A DNA stretch of 64,000 nt from Nonomuraea dietziae (GCF_014195505.1 NZ_JACIBV010000002.1:1-64000), one strand, 5' to 3'; numbered from the stretch's first letter, positions 36,431 through 46,149 are shown. The notes: a model not told the origin generated them from the letters alone. Translations and numbers: made by a program.

Positions 36431-37585
36431 TCACTTCAGGTTGTTCCGGAAGAACGTGGTCAACTTGTCGAAGGGGATGAGGTTGACGCGATCGTAGAGA
36501 TCCACGTGACCGGCGCCGGGAACAATCACCAGTTCCTTGGCTTTACCGGCGAGCCGGTAGGCCTCTTCGCTGAACTCCCTGGAATGCGCCTTCTCGCCCG
36601 TGATGAAGAGCATCGGGCGGGGAGAGATCGTCTGGATGTCGGCGAACGGGTAGAAGTTCATGAACTTGACGTTGCTGGTGAGCGTGGGATGCGTCGTGGT
36701 GTTCGGGCTGTATCCCCTGGCGGTGCGGTAGAAGTCATAGAATTCACGCTCGACCGGAGTCGAGTTGTCATTGAGCTGTTCAGGCGTTCCGCTGGTGTAT
36801 TCGGTTTGACCACCCGCGAACTCCACATCGCGCTGTTGCGCTGCCTGCTTGAGGATGTCCTTCCGCTGCTCGAGGGTGACGGATTTCCTGAGCCCGTCGC
36901 GGTTGGCGGCGCCCATGTCGTACATGCTGACCGTCGCGACGGCCTTGATACGCGGATCGATCTTGGCCGCACTGATGACGAAGCTTCCGCTGCCGCACAC
37001 GCCGATCGCACCGATCCGCTCCTTGTCGACGAAGGCTCGGGTGCGCAGGAAATCCATCGCGGCACTGAAGTCCTCGGCATAGACGTCCGGCGAGACAGCG
37101 TTGCGAGGCTGGCCGTCACTCTTGCCCCAGAACGACAGATCAAGGGACATGGTGACGAACCCCTGCTCGGCCATCTTCGTGGCATACAGGTTTGCGCTCT
37201 GCTCCTTGACCGCACCCATGGGATGTCCGACCACCATCGCCGGATTCTTCGCTCGGCGATTCAGGTTCTTGGGGACGAACAGGTTCCCCGCGACGTTCAT
37301 CCGGTACTGGTTCTTGAAGGAGACCTTCTGCACCGTTACCTTGTCGCTGGTGTAGAAGTTGTCCGCACCGTTGGACGTGTCCCCAGGCGGCAGGTTCGGT
37401 GTTGTATGGGCCATCGGCGCAGAGGGCGTGGAGGCCTGGGCGGCCGAAGGCCAGCCTGATGCGAAAAGCACACCGAGTACGGCGGCGCCGGCGCCCGCCC
37501 GCTTGATCAGCCCACGGCGCGCGACAGTCCGCCCCGCGGATGCCGTTGTCGTCGCCTGTCCGGCGGTATCAGACTTCGTGTTCAT
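36431..37585 (-). CDS. Exported alpha/beta hydrolase (dienelactone-hydrolase-like)
   Basis: The start at 37585 (MNTKSDTAG) follows a GGGAG ribosome site; the longer frame from 37618 is less likely. Residues 20-60 form a Tat signal (ARRGLIKRAGAGAAVLGVLF...AQA). The core has the oxyanion segment VVGHPMGAVKEQSANLYA and the nucleophile elbow IGVCGSGSF with Cys where serine is usual, as in dienelactone hydrolases. It also has the late Asp (ITGEKAHS) and His (PGAGHVDLYD). The product has 384 aa, probably exported folded. The substrate is unknown. It is divergent from the XRE gene at 37846. Confidence 0.85.
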   Translation of the reverse strand: MNTKSDTAGQATTTASAGRTVARRGLIKRAGAGAAVLGVLFASGWPSAAQASTPSAPMAHTTPNLPPGDTSNGADNFYTSDKVTVQKVSFKNQYRMNVAGNLFVPKNLNRRAKNPAMVVGHPMGAVKEQSANLYATKMAEQGFVTMSLDLSFWGKSDGQPRNAVSPDVYAEDFSAAMDFLRTRAFVDKERIGAIGVCGSGSFVISAAKIDPRIKAVATVSMYDMGAANRDGLRKSVTLEQRKDILKQAAQQRDVEFAGGQTEYTSGTPEQLNDNSTPVEREFYDFYRTARGYSPNTTTHPTLTSNVKFMNFYPFADIQTISPRPMLFITGEKAHSREFSEEAYRLAGKAKELVIVPGAGHVDLYDRVNLIPFDKLTTFFRNNLK

Positions 37586-37702
37586 CGTTGATGCTCCCTG
37601 TGGTCTGTCAGCCGACAACTTTCGGCGGCACGGGTATTCAGCGGTTCCCTGATCGCATGCGATTGGTCCTCAGAGGGTGAGGGTGAGTAGCTTCTTGATC
37701 GG

Positions 37703-37743
37703 GTGACGGCTTTCGTCAACGACAGGCCGTCACGCCGTGTGGC
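37703..37743. promoter_or_regulatory. Inverted repeat between hydrolase and XRE genes
   Basis: GTGACGGC (37703-37710) and GCCGTCAC (37736-37743) are perfect inverted copies 25 bases apart in the divergent promoter region. They could be an operator for the XRE protein. Only position supports this. Confidence 0.35.
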
Positions 37744-37845
37744 AACACCCAGAAAACCGGCTCCGTCGCGCGGGCGGGAGGTCGCGTTCATCGGGGGGAC
37801 AACCTCTACCCCTTTCCGCCCCCGGCCGCTCCCTACAGTGGAAAG

Positions 37846-38772
37846 GTGGACAACCGAGATGAGATCCGCGACTTCCTCGCCAGCCGGCGCGCCAGGATCA
37901 CCCCACAGCAGGCTGGGCTGGCTCCCGGCGGTCGCCGCCGGGTGCCCGGCCTGCGCCGCGAGGAAGTCGCCGTGCTGGCCGGCGTGAGTACCGACTGGTA
38001 CACCCGGCTCGAGAAAGGTCACATCAGCGGCGTCTCCGAGGACGTCCTGAACGCCGTGTCGCGCGCCCTCCAACTCGACGACGCCGAACGCGCTCACCTG
38101 TTCGACCTGGCCCGCGCCGCGGGCACCCGCGCCCGCACCCCCCGCCACGCCCACAAGGTCCGTCCCGGGCTGCAGCGGATGCTCGATGCCATGATTGACG
38201 CCCCGGCCATCATCCGCAACGGTCGCATGGACCTCCTGGCCGCCAACCGCCTCGGCCGCGCCATGTACTGGCCGGTCTTCCAGACGCGACTCGCCGCCCC
38301 CGGCCGGAACCTGCACCCGGGCGCCACTCCCGGCCAGCCGGCCAACATCGCGCGCTTCCAGTTCCTCGACCCGGCCGGGCCCGACTTCTTCCCCAACTGG
38401 GACACCGCCGCCGACACCACCGTCGCCCTGCTGCGCACCGAAGCCGGCCGCGACCCCTACAACGCCGACCTCACCCAGTTGATCGGCGAGCTGTCCACCC
38501 GAAGCGCCGACTTCCGCGGCCGCTGGGCGCAGCACAACGTCCGCCTCCACCACGCCGGCACCAAGACCTTCCACCACCCCGCCGTGGGCGACCTCACCCT
38601 CGACTACGAGTCCATGGATCTGCACGCCGACCCCGGCCTGAACCTGACCGTCTACACCGCCGCCCCCGACACCCCCTCCCACGACGCCCTTCGCCTGCTC
38701 GCGAGCTGGGCCGCGACCCTCGACCAGACCGGACAGCCTCAGGACACAGGCGCGCATCTCCCGCGCGGCTGA
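37846..38772 (+). CDS. XRE-family regulator with MmyB-like ligand-binding domain
   Basis: The product is 308 aa, starting at GTG 37846. TACAGT at 37834-37839 lies 6 bases before the GTG, which suggests a leaderless message. Residues 10-80 hold the helix-turn-helix (RRVPGLRREEVAVLAGVSTDWYTRLEKGHISGVSEDVLNAVSRAL). The C-terminal MmyB domain shows RMLDAMIDAPAIIRNGRMDLLAANRLGRAMYWPVF...NIARFQFLDP and DYESMDLHADPGLNLTVYTA, a PAS-like fold that binds a fatty acid in known structures. Such regulators usually control an adjacent oxidoreductase or hydrolase gene, here the divergent exported hydrolase. Confidence 0.92.
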   Translation: MDNRDEIRDFLASRRARITPQQAGLAPGGRRRVPGLRREEVAVLAGVSTDWYTRLEKGHISGVSEDVLNAVSRALQLDDAERAHLFDLARAAGTRARTPRHAHKVRPGLQRMLDAMIDAPAIIRNGRMDLLAANRLGRAMYWPVFQTRLAAPGRNLHPGATPGQPANIARFQFLDPAGPDFFPNWDTAADTTVALLRTEAGRDPYNADLTQLIGELSTRSADFRGRWAQHNVRLHHAGTKTFHHPAVGDLTLDYESMDLHADPGLNLTVYTAAPDTPSHDALRLLASWAATLDQTGQPQDTGAHLPRG

Positions 38773-39114
38773 GATGGCAAGCGCTGGTTCACAGGCGACC
38801 CATGGAACAGCGTTCGCGCAAGCCGATGAGCTCTCAGCATCGTCGGCAGGAAGCGGGACAACGCCGACAGTCACCGATCGGGGCCGCGACGGCTGCCATC
38901 CGCGCCGGTGCCGGGTTCCGTCGAGGCGAGACTTGACGCGTCCGCCGAGACCTGACGGAGCCACGGTGATCGTCGATCCCCATGGACGGGGATGGCTCCT
39001 GCGACTCGGGGCGTGGGAACTCCCGGGCTGGAGACAGGACTACAACACCGGCCCCTTGCGGAAGCAGCGGGCCGAAGCGCTGCTTACCCGTCAAAGCGGT
39101 GGTCGCTGGGGTCG
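38773..39114. other. Spacer without a convincing gene
   Basis: Between the convergent XRE gene and the membrane-protein gene there is no frame with a domain. I saw no strong terminator hairpin. Confidence 0.35.
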
Positions 39115-39798
39115 CTATGGCTGGGGCGTCATCCCAGTGATCAGGGTCTGCGGGTCGCGGATCCCCGCGAGGCGGCCGAAACCCTCGGCGTAGGCGGCGA
39201 TGTCGGCCTGGAGCCGGCGAAGGTGGTCCCGGCACTGCCGGCCGTCGGGCCAGGCGGACTCCGGCTCGTCGGGGTGTTCCCGCTCCCACTCGGTCAGCAG
39301 GGGGTGCCACCTGGACAGGAAGGGGCGCAGCTCCTTGTTGAGCATGGAGATCGCGAAATACTCGACGGTCTGGCCGCCCGGCACCGGGGCCGAGGGACGG
39401 CCGGCCTTGAGCGCGTCGCGGGTGGTGGCGAACAGGCCGTAGAGGGAGTCCATCGCCTCCCTGATCAGGCCCTCGTCGTCGTCCAGCGCCTGGACGGAGA
39501 CCCGGGTGACGGTCTCGACGAACAGCTGCCAGGCGACCTGGCGGCTCTGGTTGTTCACCAGGAAGGTCAGCTCGCTCAACTGGGGGACGGTGACCTTCAC
39601 TTCGGTCAGCTGGGCCGCCCTGGACTGCGCCACGGCCGTGGCGGCAACTCCGGCGACGGTTCCGGTGAGCAGGAATATCCAGCGTCCTCCGGCTGAGGTC
39701 AGCTCGAAGATCGCCAGGCCGACGAGCGCGCCGATGAACGCCGCCGCGAGTAGCCTGACCCATCGGGCCTGCATGATCGCGATCATACGCGCTTTCAT
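39115..39798 (-). CDS. Hypothetical membrane protein next to the TIR-WD40 gene
   Basis: The product is 227 aa, with GGAAC before the ATG. Two membrane helices lie at residues 12-33 (WVRLLAAAFIGALVGLAIFEL) and 39-58. A soluble, largely helical domain follows (QLSELTFLVNNQSRQVAWQLFVETVTRVSVQALDDDEGLIREAMDSLY ... LRRLQADIAAYAEGFGRLAG). I do not recognise the family. It lies 63 bases downstream of the TIR-WD40 gene on the same strand and is probably co-transcribed, so it may be a membrane partner of that protein. Confidence 0.65.
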   Translation of the reverse strand: MKARMIAIMQARWVRLLAAAFIGALVGLAIFELTSAGGRWIFLLTGTVAGVAATAVAQSRAAQLTEVKVTVPQLSELTFLVNNQSRQVAWQLFVETVTRVSVQALDDDEGLIREAMDSLYGLFATTRDALKAGRPSAPVPGGQTVEYFAISMLNKELRPFLSRWHPLLTEWEREHPDEPESAWPDGRQCRDHLRRLQADIAAYAEGFGRLAGIRDPQTLITGMTPQP

Positions 39799-39861
39799 GG
39801 GCGTTCCATTCGTCGGCTGGTAGCGACTTTACTTCCGATCTACCTTCGGGCTGTAGGGGCT

Positions 39862-42630
39862 TCAGCAGATCTTCTTGTGAGGCTCCCCTTCGGGCAGGTA
39901 CAGCCGCCACTCCTGCTCGGTGAGGGAGCGGCCGGCCAGGGCGCAAACCGCCTTGAGAGGGTCCGCCGGGATGCCCGGTCGCCACAGCAGGATGGTTCCG
40001 GCGTTGTCGGAGCTGGCCAGGGTCTGACCGTCGGGGCTGAAGGCCAGCGCCAGGACGTCAGCGGTGTGGCCCTTGAGCGAATTCCCGATCGGCCGCCCGG
40101 TCCGTGCGTGCCACAGTTGGACGCCGTTGTCCGCCCCCGCGGTGGCCAGCGTCTGGCCGTCGGGGCTGAGCGCCACGGCGCCGTCGCCCTTGATCGGATC
40201 TCCCGAAAGCCGCTGGGTTCGGGTGTCCCAGAGGCGGGTGGTCCCGTCGCCACCGAGGGCAGCGAGCAGCTTTCCATCCGGACTGAACGCCATCGAGTTG
40301 ACGCCTTCCATGGAGTTGCCGATCTGCCGTCCGGTCGCTGTGTCCCACAGCCGGATGGTTCCGCCGCAGGCGGTGGCCAGGATCGTGCCGTCCCGGCTGT
40401 AGACGAGCGCCTGCACGGCTTCGGTCCCGGCCTTGAGCGGCTGCCCGACCGGTCGCCGGGTGGCCGGATTCCACAGCGAGACGGTCCCTTCGCCGTCGCC
40501 GACGGCCAGGGTCGCGTCATCCGGGCTGACCGCCACCGCTTGGACGCGGCGCCCCACCTGGATCGGCTCTCCGATCGGCTGCCTGTCCGCCATGCCCCAC
40601 GGCTGGACCTCTCCGTCGGGATCGGCGATGACCAAGGTCTGGCCGTCGGCGCTGAGCGCCATGGGCCAGGCGGCGTTGCCGTAGGCGTTCGGGATCCCGA
40701 TCGGCGTGCCGAGCTGGCGTCCGGTCCTGGGATCCCACAGGCGCACGGTCTCCTCCTGGCCGCTGCTGATCAGAGTCCTGCCGTCCGGGCTGAACAGCAG
40801 TGGCGTGACCTCCTCCGTATGGCCCTTGAGCGGGTCCGCGATCGGCCGGCGCGCCTCCGGGTCCCACAGCCGTACGGTCCGGTCCAGGCTGCTGCTGACC
40901 AGCAGTGTGCCGTCCGCGCTGAAGGCCACCGCCGAGACGATGTCGGTGTGGCCGGTGAGCGAGTCCCCGACCTGCCGGCCGGTCGTCGGGTCCCACAGCC
41001 TCACGGTCCGGTCCCAGCCGGCGGTGGTCAGGGTCTCGCCGTCCGGACTGAACGCGATGGCGCTGACGGGGCCGTCGTGCCCGCTTCGCGGGCTCGTGAC
41101 GGGCTTTGCCGTGACCGAGTCCCACAGCCGGACGTCTCCGTCGTGGCCTCCGGTGGCCATGATCCGGCCATCCGGACTGAAAGCGACCGATCGGATCGCG
41201 CCGGTGTGGCCGCCCAGCGGCTTTCCCTTCCCGGTGGCGAGGTTCCACAGCCGGGCCCCGTCGCGGCCCACGCTGGCGAGAGTGGTGCCATCCGGGCTGA
41301 GCCGCAGGGACTCGATGTCGTCGGTATGCCCGGTGAGCGGGGGCCCGATCTGCCGCCAGGTCGCGGTGTCCCACCGCCGGATCTTCTCGTCGAATCCGAC
41401 GGTGACGAGAGTCCCGCGGTCAGGGCTCAGCTCCAGCGCTACGACGTCGTCGCCCGGGCCGGGGAAGGCGGTCCCGATCGGGCGCCAGGTCGCCGAGTCC
41501 CACAACCGGATGTCTTCGTCGTTCTCCAAGGTGACCAGTGTCCGGCCGTCCTGGCTGAACTTCGCCGACCGGAAGTGCGCGGTGAACGGGTGTCCGACCC
41601 ACCTGCGGGTGACCGGGTCCCACAGGCGCATGGCCCGGTCATCGCCGGCCAGGATCTTGCCGTCCGGGCTGAGCGCTCTGGTGTCGCCGAGGTCGTTCAG
41701 GACATCACGGGCAGGAGTCGCCAGGGAGGCGAGCATGCCGTGGCGAGCCTCGGGGGTCTGATTGAAATGCCAGGCCGCGGCGGCCAGGAGCCCGGACCGC
41801 ACCGGGTCGGCGTCGCCGACCTGGTCTCTGCGCATGACCAGCAAGCTGGACACGGCGCTCCTGTGCTGCCTCTCCGCCCTGTCGCGCTGCGCCCGCGCGA
41901 CATCGGCCGAGTTGACCGCGGCCACCGCGCCGACGACCGCCGCCGCGGTAAGGAGGGACAGCCCCGTCCAGGAGAAGCGCCGGAACCGCCGGGCCCGCCG
42001 GTGCTGGCGGACGTCCTCGCCGACGAGCTCGTCCTTGGGGCGGTGGTGCAGGGCGGAGGCGAGCGTCGCGACGGTGTCAAGGAAGGCGGGGCTGCCGAGG
42101 GACAGGTCGGTCTCAGTGCGGACCGAGCGCAGGTCCACCCACAGTGGAGCCTCGGTGAAGCCCCGCAGCAGCGACTCGGGCAGGGCCGTGGTCAGAGTCT
42201 CGTCGAACTGCCCCGCCTCGTGATCCCAGACGATCTCGCCGTCGGTGACCACGATGAGCATGGGCCGTTCCGGCGCGAGCGACCGCCAGTGCTCGACCTC
42301 CCGCAGGACCCAGAAGGACCGCGCCGATTCGGGCGAGGCCAGCAGGATGAAGCAGTGCGACGCGTCCAGCGCGGCCTCGATCGTGGTCCACAGGCCCGGC
42401 GATGCCGACAGGCTGCGGGCGTCGCAGAAGACGCGCAGGGCGCGCAGTCGATACCAGGGACGGGCGAACTGGTGGAGGCCGTCGCGCAGGGCCGGGCCGA
42501 GGCGGTCGTCAGCGGCTCGGCTGTAGGAGATGAACCCGTCGTAGTGACTCGGAGATGGTTTCCCGCGCTTGCCCAGGAGGTCCACATGCACAAGTGTGAA
42601 GCTTCGGGGATTGAGTATGGGCCTACTCAT
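39862..42630 (-). CDS. TIR-domain membrane protein with 14 WD40 repeats
   Basis: From the ATG at 42630 the protein has 922 aa; an ATG at 42657 and GTGs at 42591/42585 are also possible, and homology begins only near residue 29. Residues 29-165 form a TIR domain (YDGFISYSRAADDRLGPALRDGL ... SARSFWVLREVEHW, with E111 or E113 where TIR NADases carry the catalytic Glu). Residues 221-239 form one membrane helix. From about residue 318, fourteen WD40 repeats follow (SPDG..LA....D..VRLWD), enough for two seven-bladed propellers. A short C-terminal helical tail ends in PHKKIC. TIR-WD40 proteins occur in bacterial signalling and conflict systems; NAD cleavage on ligand sensing is a hypothesis. Confidence 0.85.
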   Translation of the reverse strand: MSRPILNPRSFTLVHVDLLGKRGKPSPSHYDGFISYSRAADDRLGPALRDGLHQFARPWYRLRALRVFCDARSLSASPGLWTTIEAALDASHCFILLASPESARSFWVLREVEHWRSLAPERPMLIVVTDGEIVWDHEAGQFDETLTTALPESLLRGFTEAPLWVDLRSVRTETDLSLGSPAFLDTVATLASALHHRPKDELVGEDVRQHRRARRFRRFSWTGLSLLTAAAVVGAVAAVNSADVARAQRDRAERQHRSAVSSLLVMRRDQVGDADPVRSGLLAAAAWHFNQTPEARHGMLASLATPARDVLNDLGDTRALSPDGKILAGDDRAMRLWDPVTRRWVGHPFTAHFRSAKFSQDGRTLVTLENDEDIRLWDSATWRPIGTAFPGPGDDVVALELSPDRGTLVTVGFDEKIRRWDTATWRQIGPPLTGHTDDIESLRLSPDGTTLASVGRDGARLWNLATGKGKPLGGHTGAIRSVAFSPDGRIMATGGHDGDVRLWDSVTAKPVTSPRSGHDGPVSAIAFSPDGETLTTAGWDRTVRLWDPTTGRQVGDSLTGHTDIVSAVAFSADGTLLVSSSLDRTVRLWDPEARRPIADPLKGHTEEVTPLLFSPDGRTLISSGQEETVRLWDPRTGRQLGTPIGIPNAYGNAAWPMALSADGQTLVIADPDGEVQPWGMADRQPIGEPIQVGRRVQAVAVSPDDATLAVGDGEGTVSLWNPATRRPVGQPLKAGTEAVQALVYSRDGTILATACGGTIRLWDTATGRQIGNSMEGVNSMAFSPDGKLLAALGGDGTTRLWDTRTQRLSGDPIKGDGAVALSPDGQTLATAGADNGVQLWHARTGRPIGNSLKGHTADVLALAFSPDGQTLASSDNAGTILLWRPGIPADPLKAVCALAGRSLTEQEWRLYLPEGEPHKKIC
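42612..42629. promoter_or_regulatory. TGAGTA-N6-TACTCA palindrome between TIR-WD40 and metalloprotease genes
   Basis: TGAGTATGGGCCTACTCA lies 60 bases upstream of the metalloprotease ATG (42690) and immediately at the start region of the divergent TIR-WD40 gene. It differs from the 26518 palindrome by one inserted base. If it is an operator, the TIR-WD40 gene probably starts at one of the internal GTGs, and one protein would control both genes. Confidence 0.6.
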
Positions 42631-42689
42631 GCAACACAGATCCGTGCGAGCGATCATCGGGATCCGGATGGTTCGGAGAGGACCGCGAG

Positions 42690-45531
42690 ATGAGATGGTT
42701 GGCTCGATCGCTGGTCGCGTTAGTCGTGGTGATGGCGTACCTCGCGCCCACCGCAGCCCAGGCCGAGAACGTGAAGGTCACCGTCCACCTGTACAGAGTG
42801 GTCGAAGTGGAGTGCGGCGAGGGGGAAGGCGAGTCGTGCGGGAACGATTACTACCCCAGGTTCCTGATCGACGGTCAAGGATTCGGCGCCGACAAAGACG
42901 ACTTCTGCTGCGCCCACGGGCCCGACTTCAGGACGAACTGGTCGCGCACGGTGACGGTGAACCCCGACCACAATCCCATCGACATCCACCTGGAGCTGTG
43001 GGACCAGGATGACCTCACCCCGGACGACCCCATCGACTGGGGCGCGCCCGGAGATGATCTGGACATCACGTTCGACCTGAACACCTGCATCTTCACCGGC
43101 GGCGACCTGACCGCCCAACAGGGGGCGGGCATCCTGTCCCTGACGGGACAGAGCGAGGCCAGCGGGGTCGACTCGGCCCGCGGTTACTTCACCATCACCA
43201 CCGACCATTGCCTCGCGGAGGCGAAGAAGGCAAGCAGGGACAGCGACGGCGACGGCCTCCAGGATTCCTGGGAGATACCCGGCCTAGGTCTCGACGCCAA
43301 CACCGACGGCACGGTGGACCTGCCCCTGGGCAACCCGCCGTACAACGCCCTGCCGTACCGGAAGGACCTGTTCGTCGAGGTTGACTACCTGAAGGGGTTT
43401 CGGCCCGACTACCTGGGCCTCCTGGACGTCGTCGACGCGTTCGACCGCGCACCGGTCGATCGATACCACGGCGGCACATACTTGGGCGTCCGGCTCCACA
43501 TCCTGGACATCGACGAGGAACTGCCGCATGTGCCCGTGCTCCGCTTCATCCCGGGCAACGATGGCCAACCAGACAATTTCAGCTTCATCAAGAACGGCGC
43601 GCCGAACAGCACCTGTGCGGGCGCCTTCGGCACCGCAGCCGACCGCTCCAGCCCGAACTGCGTGAACATCCTGAAGGCCAAGAGCATGGTGTACCGGTAC
43701 ATGATCTTCGGCGACCGCGTCGAGGACAAGAACCGGAGAACCGATGGGTCGGGCCCTGGCCGAGTGGGAACCCACCAGCCCCAGGGGCGGCAACGACTTC
43801 GTCGTCACCATGGGCGTGTTCACCCCCAAGGAACTCCAGAATCTGGGCGGGCGGGCGAACGCCGAGAAGTCCACCTTCATGCATGAGCTGGGACACACGC
43901 TGGGCCTGGGACACGGCGGCGACGAAGAGATCAACTGCAAACCCAACTACCTCAGCGTGATGAACTACTCCTACCAGTTCCAGGACTACGACCGCATCCG
44001 GCCGCTGGACTACAGCAGCGCGGCCAGCGGCACCGCCCTCGGCGTGCCCCTGCAGGAGAACCATCTCAACGAGAACGTCGGGGTGTACGCCAGCCCCGAT
44101 CGTCAGGTCGTGTACGGCGTCGACGGCAAGCCCCGAACGGTGACCGCCACCAGCGGATTCATCGACTGGAACGGAAACGGCACACGCCAGGGCGACACTC
44201 CTGCCAACATCAACCGCATCCTGAAAGAGTGCCCCGATCAGGCCCTGCAGGCGCTGCACGGCTTCGACGACTGGGCCAACATCCAGTACAATCCCCGCCT
44301 CAACGCCGGCTTCTTCGCCGACGGAGCGCGCCGCGACCTGCCGCAGGAACTCACCGCGGAGATGATCCGTGCCAGGTTCCAGAAGTCCGACCTCAAGCTC
44401 ACCAAGTCCGCCGACCAGACCGAAGCCGTCGGCGGCGACACCCTGACCTACACGGTGACCGTCACCGACCTCGGCCCCGGCGCCGCCGGCGCCGTCTCTC
44501 TCACCGACACCCTGCCCGACGGCACCACGCATCACCGCTCGCTGCCCGACCTGGCCAACGGCGCGGTCCACACCGTGACCCCCGAGTTCACCTACCAGGT
44601 CCCCTGCGCCACGACCGACGGCGCCGTCCTCACCAACACCGCAACGGTCACGGGCAAGGACTCCGACGGCACCCCCGACCCCTACACCGACGACAACACC
44701 GACCGCGCCACCACCACCATCCGCGCCCCGGCCCTGACCGTGAAGCAGACCGCGACCCCCACGGTCAACGCCGGCGAGGCCGTGAGTTACACCGTCACCT
44801 ACGCGAACACGGGCGGCGGCGCCGCGTCCGACACCGTCGTCACCGCCACGCTCCCCTCCGGCCTCTACTACAGCAAGGTGCTCGACCTGGGCACGGGCCC
44901 CCGACCCGGCTCGGTGACGCTCAACGCCGACGGCACCCGGACCCTCGTCTGGAACGTGGGCGACACACCGGCAGAGTCCGGCGACCGGGAGATCGTCTTC
45001 ACCGCGCGGCCGACGCTGCTGGCCCCGGCGGGCACGACGTATCCGAGCCAGGTGTCCGTGAACTACAAGAACGCAGGCGGCGCGTGCGTCTTCGCCCCCG
45101 TCACCGCCACGGCGACCACCACGGTCACGGCCGTGCCGCCGACCCGCGACCCGCTCTCCAAGGGCTTCTGGAAGAACCACGCCGGCCAGTGGACGGCCGA
45201 GGTCCTCGCCCGTGTCCAGGCCACCGACCAGCGCTACGACAGCGACCGGAGCGGAGCCCTGAACACCGCCGAGGTCACGACCGCGTTCAGGGGCGACAAC
45301 GCGCCGAAGAGCGTGCTCACCGAGCACCTCCTGGGCACCTACTTCAACCTGGCGACCCGGCGCGTCAACGCCGACACCACGATCAGCTCCAGCCCCGGCA
45401 CCGTGCGGGCCGCGGTGCTCTACGCCCAGGTCACAACCGACCTGCCGGTCGACTCCGGCACCGCCGAGCGGTACAGCAGGAGCATCCGCCTGCTGGATGA
45501 CATCAACGCCAACAGGATCGAGGTGTACTGA
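42690..45531 (+). pseudogene. Second secreted metzincin-DUF11 protein, one frameshift
   Basis: The ATG at 42690 follows GAGAGG. The first frame (to about 43740) encodes a signal peptide (LARSLVALVVVMAYLAPTAAQA), a beta-rich domain, a DSDGDGLQD calcium repeat, and the first half of the protease domain. The second frame, from about 43745, continues GGNDFVVTMGVF, the zinc motif HELGHTLGLGH, SVMNY, two DUF11 modules (LKLTKSADQTEAVGGDTLTYTV; LTVKQTATPTVNAGEAVSYTV), GFWKNH, and an EF-hand-like YDSDRSGALN. Together they make about 945 aa, homologous throughout to the 23732 gene. One indel near 43735-43750 breaks the frame before the active site. It may be a sequencing error, true inactivation or phase variation. 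Confidence 0.8.
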
Positions 45532-45719
45532 GGGTCAGGCCGGCGGACAGCAGGCCCTACACGATCATGTTCGCCGGCGGCTGTGCGCCGCCGGATAGCA
45601 CACGCATTCCGCCCTGGTTCGGTCATGCCCGGGGCGCGTAAGCAGGCCGATGCCGCCTCCCCACGAAGGTCAACACACAGACGGACCCGGTCTCGGGGTC
45701 CTCGTGGGGAGACGCTCTG

Positions 45720-45830
45720 TCATGCGGCGAGGGCATCGAGAACGCGTGGGTAGGCGATCTCGCGAGGCGTCGATGCACTTCGCGTACACCCTGAGCAGAG
45801 CTTCGGGTGTGGACACCAGCGGCGGGCGCG
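45720..45830 (-). mobile_element. Tyrosine recombinase (integrase) C-terminal remnant
   Basis: On the reverse strand STPEALLRVYAKCIDASR, continued after one frameshift by EIAYPRVLDALAA and a stop, resembles the last residues of phage-type integrases (HS...LL.VYAKC.DG....A..RI..AL), including the tyrosine in VYAKC. Only about 35 codons remain. Confidence 0.5.
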
Positions 45831-45893
45831 GCACCACGTGCACCCGCTCCTCCCCCGCCGCCCTCCGGCACGGCGCACGCTTACCCAGCCGCA

Positions 45894-45921
45894 CTTTATT
45901 GCACAGTCTGTAAATATTCAC
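45894..45921 (-). promoter_or_regulatory. Copy of a 28-bp motif shared with the amino-sugar operon promoter
   Basis: Read on the reverse strand, the motif begins GTGAATATTTA and ends GCAATAAAG. A second copy at 49272-49299 begins GTGAATATCTA and ends GTAATAAAG; 21 of 28 positions agree, including both ends. As the second copy is in the promoter region of the ROK/Gfo-Idh pair, this may be a ROK operator. Which gene this copy controls is unclear; the nearest is the EEP hydrolase gene 230 bases away. Confidence 0.4.
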
Positions 45922-46149
45922 CTTGAAGACCTTGCGGCGACATGGCGATGCCCGGAATGATCCCGACGGGGAGCCTTCACCTGGAACAACTTCCTCTGGA
46001 GTCTGTCAATATGCGTAACCATGTGCCGCCCGCCTGTGACGACACGCAGAGGTCACGTCACCTGGCGCCGCCGCGGCGTCTCACCTGACAGCACTCCTCG
46101 GACTCCCTGAGACCCACACCCTTGATCCCCAAGAAACCTCGCAGAAGGA

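Larger units (their letters stand above)
45532..46149. other. Gene-poor stretch with integrase remnant and a repeated motif
   Basis: No intact gene is seen in these 618 bases. The reverse strand holds a fragment of a tyrosine recombinase and a 28-bp motif that recurs before the gene at 49311; both are listed separately. The right end is the promoter region of the 46150 gene. Confidence 0.5.

Noticed and set aside
39877..42693. 938-aa forward frame opposite the TIR-WD40 gene
   Set aside because: The sequence is a shadow of WD repeats with no domain of its own; the reverse strand is clearly coding.
45670..45921. Reverse frame beginning MNIYRLCNK taken as a gene
   Set aside because: The similar start MNIYGACNK at 49272 shows that both reflect a shared DNA element, not a protein; downstream text is an integrase remnant in mixed frames.
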